This document shows, one piece after another, positions 50,266 to 58,479 of a stretch of 64,000 nucleotides of DNA. Position 1 is the first letter of the stretch, and every line of letters starts with the position of its first letter. The translations under genes were made by a program, and so were the position numbers. This DNA is from Luethyella okanaganae (GTDB taxonomy: Bacteria > Actinomycetota > Actinomycetes > Actinomycetales > Microbacteriaceae): assembly GCF_042660285.1 (NCBI RefSeq), contig NZ_JBHSTP010000004.1:1-64000 (forward strand), written 5' to 3'. Under the pieces are notes generated by a model, which ran no database searches, had not been told where the DNA came from, and worked only from the letters and a program-made list of their open reading frames with translations.

Positions 50266-51243
50266 CTAGCGTGTGGTTCCCGCGACCTTCGGCAATGCGC
50301 CGCCTGCGGCGGCGTTCCGATCGGGGCGGAAATTGCTGAAGTCGAGGCCGGGGATGTCGCGGACGAGGTCGATCTCGTCCTCGATCTGGGCGGCCTCCCA
50401 CTCTTCGGGGCCGACGAGCGGCAATCGCACGCGGGGGCTGCCGATCCGGCCGAGACCGTGCAGGATGTACTTGGCCGCGACGGTGCCCGGCACGTGCGTC
50501 ATGATCGCGCGCACGAGCGGCTCGAGCTTCTTGTGCGCCGCGGTCGCCGTGGCGAGGTCGCCGGCATTGACCGCGTCGATCATCTGACGGTACGGCGTCG
50601 GGGCGATGTTCGCCGTCACGCCGATGAGGCCAGTGGCCCCGATCGCGAGGTGAGGCAGCACATTGGAGTCGTCGCCGGAGAAGTAGAGGAGATCGGTCTG
50701 GTTGAGCACTCGGCTCACCTCGCTGAAGTCGCCCTTGGCGTCCTTCACCGCGAGGACGTTGGGGTGCTTCGCGGCACGCAGGATCGTCTCGTAGGTGATC
50801 GGAATGCCCGTACGGCCGGGGATGTCGTAGAGGATGACAGGAAGATCTGTCGCGTCGGCGATCATACGGAAGTGCGTGAGCACCCCCGCCTGGGTCGGCT
50901 TGTTGTAGTACGGGGTGACGATCATGTTGCCGTCGGCGCCCGCCTTCTCGCTCTGCTTGGCGAGCTGCATGGCGTGAGCCGTCTCGTTGGAGCCGCCGCC
51001 CGTGATGATCTTCGCCCGGCCGGCCGCGACGTCCTTGCCGACCTCGACGAGACGGATCTTCTCCGGGTCGGTGAGCGTGCTGGTCTCGCCCGTCGTGCCG
51101 GTGACGACGATACCGTCCGCGCCCGCCGTGATGACATCGTCGATGTGCTTCTCCACCGCCGACCAATCGACCTCGCCGTCGGCGGTGAATGGGGTCACCA
51201 GCGCTACCAGGACCTGGCCAAAGGGATTCGAGGATGCAGTCAC
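50266..51243 (-). CDS. dapA: 4-hydroxy-tetrahydrodipicolinate synthase
   Basis: Condenses pyruvate with aspartate semialdehyde, first committed step to lysine and diaminopimelate. The 325-residue TIM barrel has GTTGETSTL, the catalytic Tyr in LYDIPGRTG and the Schiff-base Lys in VLAVKDAKGD. It begins with GTG exactly 6 nt after -10 TAGCCT (51255-51250) and has no ribosome site: leaderless. Confidence 0.95.
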   Translation of the reverse strand: MTASSNPFGQVLVALVTPFTADGEVDWSAVEKHIDDVITAGADGIVVTGTTGETSTLTDPEKIRLVEVGKDVAAGRAKIITGGGSNETAHAMQLAKQSEKAGADGNMIVTPYYNKPTQAGVLTHFRMIADATDLPVILYDIPGRTGIPITYETILRAAKHPNVLAVKDAKGDFSEVSRVLNQTDLLYFSGDDSNVLPHLAIGATGLIGVTANIAPTPYRQMIDAVNAGDLATATAAHKKLEPLVRAIMTHVPGTVAAKYILHGLGRIGSPRVRLPLVGPEEWEAAQIEDEIDLVRDIPGLDFSNFRPDRNAAAGGALPKVAGTTR

Positions 51244-51291
51244 GCCTTTAGGCTACCGGTTCGGCGGCGCTTCGACGGGCTCAGGCTGCGC

Positions 51292-52029
51292 CTAGGGTGC
51301 GACCCGGCCGTTCGCGTCGAAGGCGCCGTAAGTAAGAGGCATGAGCTCAGCCCAGAGCGACTCCATCTTCTCGGCGCACATCTCGATCTCGCGCTGCGGA
51401 AACGACGGGAAGTGCGTGCCGTCGCGGTTGGTGCGCAAAGACAGGAAGTTCATGAGTGAACGCGCGTTCATCGTCACGTACATCGACGAGTAGATGTTGA
51501 GCGGCAGCACGATGCGGGCGACCTCACGGGCGACGCCGGCCTCGAGCATCCGCTGATAGGCCTCGTAGGCGTGACGCGCGACATCTCGTGCCTGTTGCTC
51601 AACGAGGGCCGTCTGCTCGGCCGTTCCCGGCAGGAATTCATAGGCACCGGGCCTGCCCACCTGGACGAGGTTGCGCTCGGATGCCGGCACATAGAACACC
51701 GGGCGCAGTTCGCGATACCGCCCGGATTCCTCGTTGTATGAGGCGATGCGGTGCCGCATGAACTCGCGGAACACGAAGATCGGCGCCTGCACATAGAACG
51801 TCATCGAGTTGTGCTCGAACGGCGACCCGTGGCGATCGCGCATGAGGTAGTTGATGAGTCCTCGGTCACGCCTCGCATCGACTTCGGTCTCGGTTCCATC
51901 GAGCCGGCTCGTCTCGAGCGTCTGCTCTCCCTGGGTGGAGACACGGGCGGCGAACAGCACGTCGGCGTCGTGCGCACTGGCACGCATGAGTTCGACGGTC
52001 ACGTCGGAGCGGAATTCGATCTCAGGCAC
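51292..52029 (-). CDS. thyX: Flavin-dependent thymidylate synthase
   Basis: Makes dTMP using FAD and methylene-tetrahydrofolate. The 245-residue protein has the ThyX motif RHRIASYNEESGRY (from residue 92) and RTNRDGTHFPSFPQ-type C-terminal part. I choose GTG 52029 (MPEIEFRSD), 7 nt after -10 TATCGT (52042-52037); an upstream in-frame GTG (52071) precedes that box. It coexists with thyA nearby. Confidence 0.93.
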   Translation of the reverse strand: MPEIEFRSDVTVELMRASAHDADVLFAARVSTQGEQTLETSRLDGTETEVDARRDRGLINYLMRDRHGSPFEHNSMTFYVQAPIFVFREFMRHRIASYNEESGRYRELRPVFYVPASERNLVQVGRPGAYEFLPGTAEQTALVEQQARDVARHAYEAYQRMLEAGVAREVARIVLPLNIYSSMYVTMNARSLMNFLSLRTNRDGTHFPSFPQREIEMCAEKMESLWAELMPLTYGAFDANGRVAP

Positions 52030-52119
52030 GACCTTCACGATAGTCCCGATGCCTGTCCCGCGCGACGTCACACTGCGCGGTGCGGGTGCCGGCGAGCGCC
52101 TCTCCCCCTCCGCACGGCA

Positions 52120-52656
52120 CTACTCCGCGGAACCACGCCGCTCGTAGCGCAGAAAACGGAAGGCGACCCCCGTGCGCGAGAGATGCCAGCCCTGGACAGG
52201 GTCCACGTCGGCGGCGCCCCAGCGCGCGTCGATCTCCGGGGCGACGGTGTCGCCCTCGAAGCGCGCGTCGATCTCGGTCACCTCGAGCCGGTCCGCCCGG
52301 TCGATCACGGAATGGAAGATCTCCGCGCCGCCGATCACCCAGACGAAGCCATCGCCCGCCGATGCCGCCTCGTCCTCTGCGATGGCGAGCGCCTCATCCA
52401 CCGAGTGGGCGACGTCTGCACCCTCGGCCTGCCAATCCTCCCGGCGGGTGACCACGATGTTGCGCCGTCCAGGAAGCGGCCGGAACCGCGCAGGCAGCGA
52501 ATCCCACGTCTTGCGGCCCATCACGACCGGCCCACCCAGGGTGACCGTCTTGAAATGGGCGAGATCCTCGGGAACCTGCCACGGCATGACACCGTCATTG
52601 CCGATGACGCCGTCCCGCGCCTCGGCCCAGATCAGTCCCAGCCCGGGGGGGCTCAT
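52120..52656 (-). CDS. folA: Dihydrofolate reductase
   Basis: Regenerates tetrahydrofolate consumed by ThyA. The 178-residue protein has the typical LIWAEARDGVIGNDGVMPW N-terminus, MGRKTWDSLP and FVWVIGGAEIF. Its ATG overlaps the thyA stop (ATGA), so the two enzymes are coupled. Confidence 0.95.
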   Translation of the reverse strand: MSPPGLGLIWAEARDGVIGNDGVMPWQVPEDLAHFKTVTLGGPVVMGRKTWDSLPARFRPLPGRRNIVVTRREDWQAEGADVAHSVDEALAIAEDEAASAGDGFVWVIGGAEIFHSVIDRADRLEVTEIDARFEGDTVAPEIDARWGAADVDPVQGWHLSRTGVAFRFLRYERRGSAE

Positions 52657-53462
52657 ACCGCGACGGCCCCTCGGATGGCCGGATGGTGCTGGTACCCCTC
52701 GATGACGAGATCGTCGAACTCGTAGTCGAAGACGCTGGCGCGCTCCCTCGCGATGCGCAGCGTCGGGAATGGATAGGGCTGCCGTGTGAGCTGTTCCGCG
52801 ACCTGTTCGACGTGGTTGTCGTAGATGTGACAGTCGCCTCCCGTCCACACGAACTCGCCCGGCTCGAGTCCCGTCTGGGCGGCGATGAGATGAGTGAGGA
52901 GCGCGTAGCTCGCGATGTTGAACGGAACGCCCAGGAACAGGTCGGCGCTGCGCTGGTAGAGCTGGCACGACAGGGCGCCGTCCGCGACGTAGAACTGGAA
53001 GAGCGCGTGGCAGGGCGCGAGCGCCATGTTCGGGATGTCGGCAGGGTTCCAGGCCGAGACCACCAGACGTCGCGAATCGGGAGTCGTGCGGATCGCCTCG
53101 ACGACCTCGGCGATCTGGTCGATCTGCTCGCCGCTCGGCGTCGGCCAGGAGCGCCACTGCACACCGTAGACGGGGCCGAGCTCGCCAGCGGCATCCGCCC
53201 ACTCGTCCCAGATCGTCACGCCGTTCTCTTGCAGCCACGCGACATTGCTCTCGCCGCGCAGGAACCAGAGCAGCTCGTAGGCCATCGAGCGGAAATGCAC
53301 ACGTTTGGTGGTGACGAGCGGGAAGCCCTCGGCCAAGTCGAAGCGCAGCTGCCGCCCGAAGACGCTTCGGGTGCCTGTGCCGGTGCGGTCGGTCTTGCGC
53401 GCGCCGTTCGACAGGACGTCGCGCAGCAGGTCTTCGTATGGCGTGGGAATCGTCGGCATCAT
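52653..53462 (-). CDS. thyA: Thymidylate synthase (folate-oxidising)
   Basis: Classical dTMP synthase, 269 residues, with the nucleophilic Cys151 in APCHALFQFYV, phosphate-binding RR in DSRRLVVSAWN and LYQRSADLFLGVPFNIASYA. Start ATG 53462 lies 7 nt after -10 TAGCAT (53475-53470), a leaderless arrangement; the frame extends 11 codons upstream through the promoter. Confidence 0.95.
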   Translation of the reverse strand: MMPTIPTPYEDLLRDVLSNGARKTDRTGTGTRSVFGRQLRFDLAEGFPLVTTKRVHFRSMAYELLWFLRGESNVAWLQENGVTIWDEWADAAGELGPVYGVQWRSWPTPSGEQIDQIAEVVEAIRTTPDSRRLVVSAWNPADIPNMALAPCHALFQFYVADGALSCQLYQRSADLFLGVPFNIASYALLTHLIAAQTGLEPGEFVWTGGDCHIYDNHVEQVAEQLTRQPYPFPTLRIARERASVFDYEFDDLVIEGYQHHPAIRGAVAV

Positions 53463-53575
53463 CGGGTCGATGCTACCCTCGCTTGCGCCGCGCACGCGGC
53501 GACAGACACGACGTTCCCCGGTAATCTCCTGTCACACTGCACCGTTCGCCTGCGACCGCGCGTAAAATTCGTCGG

Positions 53576-54025
53576 ATGGACTGGCAATCGGCGACGCTCG
53601 GAGCGCTCGGCCTCGTCGCCGTGGCCACGGCGCTCGGCCTGTTCTGGCGTTCGCGCGACGGCCGGGCACGAACCGTCGCCGACGCCCTCGCCGTCGTGCG
53701 ACCGGCAGACGTCGCGAGCGTGGTCTCGTTCGGCGAGTTCGCGACCCTGCTACAGTTCTCGACCGAGCTGTGCGCCCGCTGCCCGCAGACCCACACGCTG
53801 CTCTCCTCCCTGGCTCGGCACAATCCCGGTGTCGTCCATGTCGACGTCGACCTCACACACCGGGCGGACATCGCAAAGCGTTTCAACGTGCTGCAGACCC
53901 CGACGATCCTCGTGCTCGACGACGCGGGGGTCGTGCGAACACGCATCGGCGGCGCACCCCATCGTCACACCGTCCAACACCACCTCGACCTCATCGCCAG
54001 GAGCGACCACCGTGCCAACGCCTGA
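53576..54025 (+). CDS. Membrane-anchored thioredoxin-like protein
   Basis: A 149-residue protein with an N-terminal membrane helix (about 6-24) and a thioredoxin fold: redox motif CARC (about 66-69), FNVLQTPTILVLD with the cis-Pro. It may act as a thiol reductase or oxidase outside the membrane. -10 TAAAAT (53563-53568) is 7 nt before ATG. Its 3' end overlaps the DUF4395 gene by 14 bp, suggesting a joint role. Confidence 0.85.
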   Translation: MDWQSATLGALGLVAVATALGLFWRSRDGRARTVADALAVVRPADVASVVSFGEFATLLQFSTELCARCPQTHTLLSSLARHNPGVVHVDVDLTHRADIAKRFNVLQTPTILVLDDAGVVRTRIGGAPHRHTVQHHLDLIARSDHRANA

Positions 54026-54488
54026 TGCGCTTCCCACAACGCCCGCCGACACGACCCGCGGCGGGATCGACCCCCGCGGACCGCGTTTCGGAGCCGCGAT
54101 CACCGCGGTGCTGCTGCTCGTGGCCGTCGTCCTCGGACTCGGCGGTCTGAGCACAGGGGCGCTCGTCCTCCTCACCGCGATCGCCGCGCTCTTCGCGTTG
54201 GGTGCATTCGCGGGCATCCGCCGGCATCCATACGGCGCACTCTTCCAGAGGCTCGTGCGTCCGAGGCTCGACCCGCCGCGTGAACTCGAGGATGCAGCGC
54301 CCCCGACTTTCGCACAGGGCGTTGGTCTCATCGTGACCGGGACCGGCGTGGTGCTCGGGTTTCTGGGAGTGCCGCTCGCCGTCGTCGTCGCAGCAGCAGC
54401 CGCTTTCGTCGCCGCATTCCTGAATGCCGTCTTCGGATATTGCCTCGGCTGCCAGATCTATCTGCTACTCGCGCGATTGCGCGGATAG
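54012..54488 (+). CDS. DUF4395 membrane protein
   Basis: A 158-residue protein with about four membrane helices and a conserved C-terminal YCLGCQIYLLLARL, whose CxxC suggests a redox partner for the thioredoxin-like protein encoded just upstream. It starts at GTG inside the previous gene. DUF4395 proteins commonly accompany thioredoxin-like genes; the redox partnership is inferred. Confidence 0.8.
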   Translation: MPTPDALPTTPADTTRGGIDPRGPRFGAAITAVLLLVAVVLGLGGLSTGALVLLTAIAALFALGAFAGIRRHPYGALFQRLVRPRLDPPRELEDAAPPTFAQGVGLIVTGTGVVLGFLGVPLAVVVAAAAAFVAAFLNAVFGYCLGCQIYLLLARLRG

Positions 54489-54512
54489 GCTGGAGACTCA
54501 GGAGGTCACATC

Positions 54513-54938
54513 ATGGCTGTCACCAGCGAAGCAACAACCGTATGGACCGGCGATCTGGGCACAGGCGCTGGAACGGTCACACTCGACTCATCTCAGACCG
54601 CGGAGTTCGCGGTCAACTGGAAGGCGCGTTCCGAGGGCGCTCCGCACACGACCAATCCCGAGGAGTTGCTCGCGGCTGCACACGCCTCCTGCTTCTCGAT
54701 GGCTTTCGCTCACGAGCTCAGCCAGGCCGGGCATACGCCGCAGAGCATCCAGACCACTGCGGCCGTGACGTTCCAGGCCGGCGAGGGAGTGCTGGGCAGC
54801 CACCTGCTCGTGAGCGCGAACATTCCGGGCATCGGCGAAGAGGAGTTCCACCGCATCGCCGAGGAGGCCAAGACGAACTGTCCGATCTCTCAGGCCCTCG
54901 CTGGCGTTCCCATCACGCTCGAAGCCGACCTCGCCTAG
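54513..54938 (+). CDS. OsmC/Ohr-family peroxiredoxin
   Basis: Thiol-dependent hydroperoxide reductase of the OsmC family, 141 residues, with the two reactive cysteines in AHASCFSM (about 59) and TNCPISQA (about 124) and the NPEELLAAAHASC signature. Ribosome site AGGAGG is 7 nt before ATG. Together with the two preceding genes it makes a small redox group. Confidence 0.9.
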   Translation: MAVTSEATTVWTGDLGTGAGTVTLDSSQTAEFAVNWKARSEGAPHTTNPEELLAAAHASCFSMAFAHELSQAGHTPQSIQTTAAVTFQAGEGVLGSHLLVSANIPGIGEEEFHRIAEEAKTNCPISQALAGVPITLEADLA

Positions 54939-54959
54939 GTGAGCGGCGCTCGAGCGGCG

Positions 54960-55004
54960 CGCGTCCCCGTTCCCCGCGTCCCTGTTTCCCACGTCTCGGT
55001 TCCG
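54960..55004. repeat. Degenerate 15-bp triple repeat
   Basis: Three adjacent 15-mers CGCGTCCCCGTTCCC, CGCGTCCCTGTTTCC and CACGTCTCGGTTCCG follow the osmC stop. Confidence 0.75.
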
Positions 55005-55022
55005 TCTGCGGCCCCCTCCTCG

Positions 55023-55048
55023 GTGGCGGGTCGGCGGCGACCCGCCAC
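55023..55048 (+). terminator. Hairpin terminator after osmC
   Basis: Perfect 11-bp stem GTGGCGGGTCG (55023-55033) with its complement (55038-55048) and a 4-nt loop, 85 nt after the osmC stop. No T-run follows. Confidence 0.7.
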
Positions 55049-55088
55049 GACCCCGCGTCCGCGCACCCGCAGGCAGAAAGACTCCGAG

Positions 55089-55994
55089 TTGCGGGTACTC
55101 GTCTCCGGGGCCTCTGGACTGATCGGCACAGAACTCGTGCGCCAGCTCGAGGCCGACGGCCATACCGTGCTCCGGCTCGTCCGACGGCAGCCGGAGACGC
55201 GGAACGAGGTGAACTGGGCTCCGACCGCCCGTATCCTCGATTTCACTCTCTTGGACAGCGTCGACGCAGTGGTCAATCTCTCAGGCACGTCGTTGGCGCA
55301 CCTTCCGTGGACGGCTCGGTACAAGAAGGAGATCCTCTCCTCCCGTATCGAGTCGACGCACGCTCTGACCGATGCGATGCGGATGGCATCCTCACCGCCC
55401 CCCGTCTTCCTCAGCGCGTCTGCCGTCGGGGTCTACGGCGACCGTCCCGGGGAGAGGCTCACGGAATCCTCGGCCAGGGGTGACGGCTTTCTCGCCGAGG
55501 TGGTCGAGGCCTGGGAGGCCGCCGCGCATCTCGCACCCGAGAAGACCCGTGTCGTCACCTTCCGTTCAGGAGTCGTCCTCGGCGACGGCGGTGCGCTCGG
55601 ACGTCTCGAGCTTCTGACGAAGCTCGGACTCGCCGGTCCGCTCGGAACCGGCGGCCAGCACTGGCCGTGGGTGAGCCTCCACGACGAGGCCGCAGCGATC
55701 AGACATCTGCTCACCTCGCAGCTCTCCGGCCCCGTGAACGTCGTCGGCCCGACCCCGGCGACAGCGGACCGCATCATGAAACGGCTCGCAAAGGATCTGC
55801 GCCGGCCCTACGGGCTTGCCGTTCCCGAGCGGCTCATCACGCTCGCATTGAGAGAGGCGGGCCATGAACTCCTGCTCGCGAGCCAGAAGGTGTCTCCGGT
55901 CCGACTGCTTTCCGACGGCTTCGTCTTCCGGCACGAGAAGGCTGAGCAGGCGGTGGACTGGATGGTCAGCGGCCAGCCCGCTCCAGAGCGATAG
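55089..55994 (+). CDS. SDR-family epimerase (TIGR01777 type)
   Basis: NAD(P)-binding protein of 301 residues: Rossmann motif VLVSGASGLIGTELVRQL at the start, LSGTSLAHLPWTARYKKEILSSRI, SASAVGVYGDRPGE and WPWVSLHDEAAAI, all typical of the YfcH/TIGR01777 family. Substrate unknown. I start at TTG 55089, the first start after the terminator. The frame is open from 54939, but that stretch is repeats and hairpin and gives a low-complexity sequence. Confidence 0.82.
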   Translation: MRVLVSGASGLIGTELVRQLEADGHTVLRLVRRQPETRNEVNWAPTARILDFTLLDSVDAVVNLSGTSLAHLPWTARYKKEILSSRIESTHALTDAMRMASSPPPVFLSASAVGVYGDRPGERLTESSARGDGFLAEVVEAWEAAAHLAPEKTRVVTFRSGVVLGDGGALGRLELLTKLGLAGPLGTGGQHWPWVSLHDEAAAIRHLLTSQLSGPVNVVGPTPATADRIMKRLAKDLRRPYGLAVPERLITLALREAGHELLLASQKVSPVRLLSDGFVFRHEKAEQAVDWMVSGQPAPER

Positions 55995-56409
55995 CACGAC
56001 GGATCGCCTGCCGGGCTCGACGTCGATCCCCCGATGCGTCATAGGCGAGGCCCAGCCGGAACCATGAATGCCAGTCGCCTGGCGAAGCCTCGGCCTCGGC
56101 CCGATAACGGGGGAACTCTGCGTCCGCAGCGTCCCTGACCGGTCGCCCGCTCGCCCGACGCGGCAGCTCGTCGACAGGCAGCGCGTCTTCCTCGTCGAGG
56201 ACGCCGACGAGACGTTCGGTACGCACTCCGAAGAGCAGTTCACGGGCGAGGGCCCACGCACCGACGACCGGCAAGGCGAGGAGGGCGATGCCGATCGCAA
56301 CCGCTATCGGTTCTCCCGTCAGCACGAACTGCACGGCACGCCAACCGACAAGGACGAGGTAGATCGCGAGCAGCATCGCCATGAAGACGGCCGCGGTACG
56401 ACCCTTCAT
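55966..56409 (-). CDS. Membrane protein with TPR-like tail
   Basis: A 147-residue protein with two N-terminal membrane helices (about 6-30 and 36-60) and a C-terminal soluble part with one TPR-like repeat (WHSWFRLGLAYDASGDRRRARQAIRRAIALE). Function unknown. Its ATG overlaps the dapB stop by 4 bp, and its 3' end overlaps the convergent epimerase gene by 29 bp. Confidence 0.75.
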   Translation of the reverse strand: MKGRTAAVFMAMLLAIYLVLVGWRAVQFVLTGEPIAVAIGIALLALPVVGAWALARELLFGVRTERLVGVLDEEDALPVDELPRRASGRPVRDAADAEFPRYRAEAEASPGDWHSWFRLGLAYDASGDRRRARQAIRRAIALERAGR

Positions 56410-57164
56410 CGTGCCGCCGCCGGGTGACCGCCGAGGCCGAGGTCGAGCAGCGCGTCGAGACCGACGACGACCCCGCTCGCACCTGGAAGAGCACGCAGGG
56501 CAAGCATGATCCCATGTTCGTAGGAGCTCGCCGAGACTGTGTCGTGCCGGATCGTGAGGGTCTCGCCACGTCCCCCGAAGATCACCTCTTGTCGTGCGAG
56601 CACCCCTTCGAGACGCAGGCTGTGGATCGGCACGCTCGACACCTGCTGGCCCCGCGCGCGTTGGTCGGTGTGCGGAGCGGCGACCGGACCGATCCCGCCA
56701 CGCGCCATGCCGATGAGCTCAGCGGTGCGCACGGAGGTTCCCGACGGCGAGTCGATCTTCCCCGCGTGGTGCGCCTCGACGATCTCGATCGAGTCGAAGA
56801 AACGCGCGACGAGCGCACTGACAGCCGTTCCGAGCACCGAGCCGATCGAGAAGTTGGGCACGATGACGACGGCGGTCTCCGGCAGCGCCTCGACACGGCG
56901 TTCGAGCGCGGCGATACGATCCCGCGACCACCCCGACGTTCCGACGAGCACACGCAGGCCGTTGTCGACGGCGAAGTCGACGAGGCGCTGGCTCACCGCT
57001 GGGCTCGTGAGGTCGATCGCCACATCCGCCCCCAGCATTGCGCCCGGGTCACTGCGGGAGTCGAGCTCGGCGACGAGTTCGAAGTCGGGGGCATCCCGCA
57101 CGAGTCGCGAAGCAAGCTGACCCATGGTGCCCGTGGCGCCGATGACGGCAACGCGTGTTGTCAC
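56406..57164 (-). CDS. dapB: 4-hydroxy-tetrahydrodipicolinate reductase
   Basis: Second lysine/diaminopimelate enzyme. The 252-residue protein has the nucleotide motif VIGATGTMGQLASRLV and the substrate motif EAHHAGKIDSPSGTS with catalytic His and Lys. GTG start lies 6 nt after -10 TAGTGT (57176-57171): leaderless. Shorter N-domain acidic loop is typical of actinobacterial DapB. Confidence 0.95.
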   Translation of the reverse strand: MTTRVAVIGATGTMGQLASRLVRDAPDFELVAELDSRSDPGAMLGADVAIDLTSPAVSQRLVDFAVDNGLRVLVGTSGWSRDRIAALERRVEALPETAVVIVPNFSIGSVLGTAVSALVARFFDSIEIVEAHHAGKIDSPSGTSVRTAELIGMARGGIGPVAAPHTDQRARGQQVSSVPIHSLRLEGVLARQEVIFGGRGETLTIRHDTVSASSYEHGIMLALRALPGASGVVVGLDALLDLGLGGHPAAAR

Positions 57165-57187
57165 GCGTCCACACTAGCAATGGACCG

Positions 57188-57225
57188 GGCCAGGCAGGCA
57201 GGCCAGGCAGGCCAGGCAGGCCAGG
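57188..57225. repeat. 9-bp GGCCAGGCA tandem repeat
   Basis: GGCCAGGCA at 57188-57196, 57201-57209 and 57210-57218, with a GGCA insertion after the first and a partial copy at the end, between the divergent dapB and acetyltransferase promoters. Related in composition to the tract at 44372-44464. Confidence 0.93.
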
Positions 57226-57261
57226 GCCGTGATGCTCCCTCCGTCTAGCTAGGCTGGCCTC

Positions 57262-57744
57262 ATGGTGTGGTTTCACGAGGCGACGGTCACGGATGCCACG
57301 GCGCAGACGCTGCTCGGAGAGTACTTCGCCGAGCGGGCCGCCGGTTTTCCGAGTGCCCAGGGCTGTTACCGCACGACCCAGCCGGTCCCCGAGCAGTTCA
57401 CACGGCCGGCCGGCGCGTTCCTGCTGGTCACGGACGACACCGGTGAGGCGATCGGATGCGGCGGCGTCCGCCGCATTCAGCGCTCGCCGAGCGACGTCAT
57501 CCGCCTCGAAGTGAAGCACCTCTATCTGCGGCCGACAGCGCGGGGCAGCGGAAGCGGTCGGCTCATGCTCGCAGAGCTCGAGCGCGTTGCCGCGGAGTTG
57601 GGCGCGGGCGAGCTCGTGCTCGACACGAACGAGAGCCTCGAGGCGGCGGGCTCGCTGTACCGCTCCAGCGGCTACCGCGAGATCGAGCCGTATAACGCGA
57701 ACCCGAACGCGACGCACTGGTTCGGCAAACCGGTCACGTCGTGA
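57262..57744 (+). CDS. GNAT-family acetyltransferase
   Basis: A 160-residue acetyltransferase with VKHLYLRPTARGSGSGRLMLAELERVA (acetyl-CoA loop RGSGSGR, about 94-100) and LYRSSGYREIEPYN near the end. Substrate unknown. -10 TAGGCT (57250-57255) is 6 nt before ATG, so it is leaderless. Confidence 0.87.
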   Translation: MVWFHEATVTDATAQTLLGEYFAERAAGFPSAQGCYRTTQPVPEQFTRPAGAFLLVTDDTGEAIGCGGVRRIQRSPSDVIRLEVKHLYLRPTARGSGSGRLMLAELERVAAELGAGELVLDTNESLEAAGSLYRSSGYREIEPYNANPNATHWFGKPVTS

Positions 57745-57810
57745 GCGCCGCCATGGCGCGGGCGTGGTCACGTCGCAGCCGAGGCCGTCGGCGCCGCACC
57801 GCGGGATGAC

Positions 57811-58413
57811 TCAGATCGAGAGCTGTTCCGGCAGACCCGTGCGCAGTTCGATCGGAAGATGGCCGAGGTCGTTGTGGGTCACGAGAGTCCACGGCCTGCC
57901 CGGCTTCTGTTGCAACACCGTGAGTCCGCAGTTCGCCTGGTTGATGCTGATCCAGCGCCAGTCCGGAGCACCCAGCACTTCACGCACGAACCAACCGATG
58001 ACGAAATTGTGTGTGATGAGCAGATCGTGGCGTTCACCGCGCCGCGACTGCAGGAACTCGGCCGTCGCATCGCCCATCTGGGCGCGACCCGCCTCGATCT
58101 CCGCATCGGTCACCGAACCGAAGAAGGGGTCGTATGCGGTCGGCGTCTCGGGCGCGGGACCTGACGGGATGCAGTCGAAGAGCAGCGGCGAGGGTTCAGG
58201 GGTGACGGCGGGCAGCCGCTCGGCGATGATCGCCGCGGTCTCCGCCGCGCGCTGCAGGGGCGAATGCCATGCCGCGGTGAACGGCACTCCCCCGAGTCGC
58301 TCGGCGACGAGCTGGGCCTGACGTTTCCCGCGAGCCGACAGCGGACCATCCGGTAGCCCGTGCTCGGCGTCCTGCTGCTCGCCGTGACGGACGAGGTAGA
58401 TGTAGTGGGGCAC
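57811..58413 (-). CDS. Histidine phosphatase family protein
   Basis: Phosphoglycerate-mutase-like phosphatase of 200 residues with the catalytic YLVRHGEQ (RHG, about 9-11), AWHSPLQRAAETA and the second His in ITHNFVIGW. Substrate not known. I start at GTG 58413, with AGGAAGG about 7 nt upstream; TTG one codon earlier is the alternative. Confidence 0.85.
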   Translation of the reverse strand: MPHYIYLVRHGEQQDAEHGLPDGPLSARGKRQAQLVAERLGGVPFTAAWHSPLQRAAETAAIIAERLPAVTPEPSPLLFDCIPSGPAPETPTAYDPFFGSVTDAEIEAGRAQMGDATAEFLQSRRGERHDLLITHNFVIGWFVREVLGAPDWRWISINQANCGLTVLQQKPGRPWTLVTHNDLGHLPIELRTGLPEQLSI

Positions 58414-58427
58414 CAATGACCCTTCCT

Positions 58428-58463
58428 GTGTTACGTGGTGCGCGAGTGTTACGTGGTGCGCGA
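58428..58463. repeat. 18-bp tandem duplication between M16 protease and phosphatase genes
   Basis: GTGTTACGTGGTGCGCGA is repeated perfectly (58428-58445, 58446-58463) in the 66-bp spacer. Confidence 0.96.
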
Positions 58464-58479
58464 GCGGACGTCGGAACGC

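Noticed and set aside
52683..54488. One 601-codon frame covering the antisense of thyA and the DUF4395 gene
   Set aside because: Only the last 158 codons (from GTG 54012) form a recognisable membrane protein; the rest is a shadow of thyA and the thioredoxin gene.
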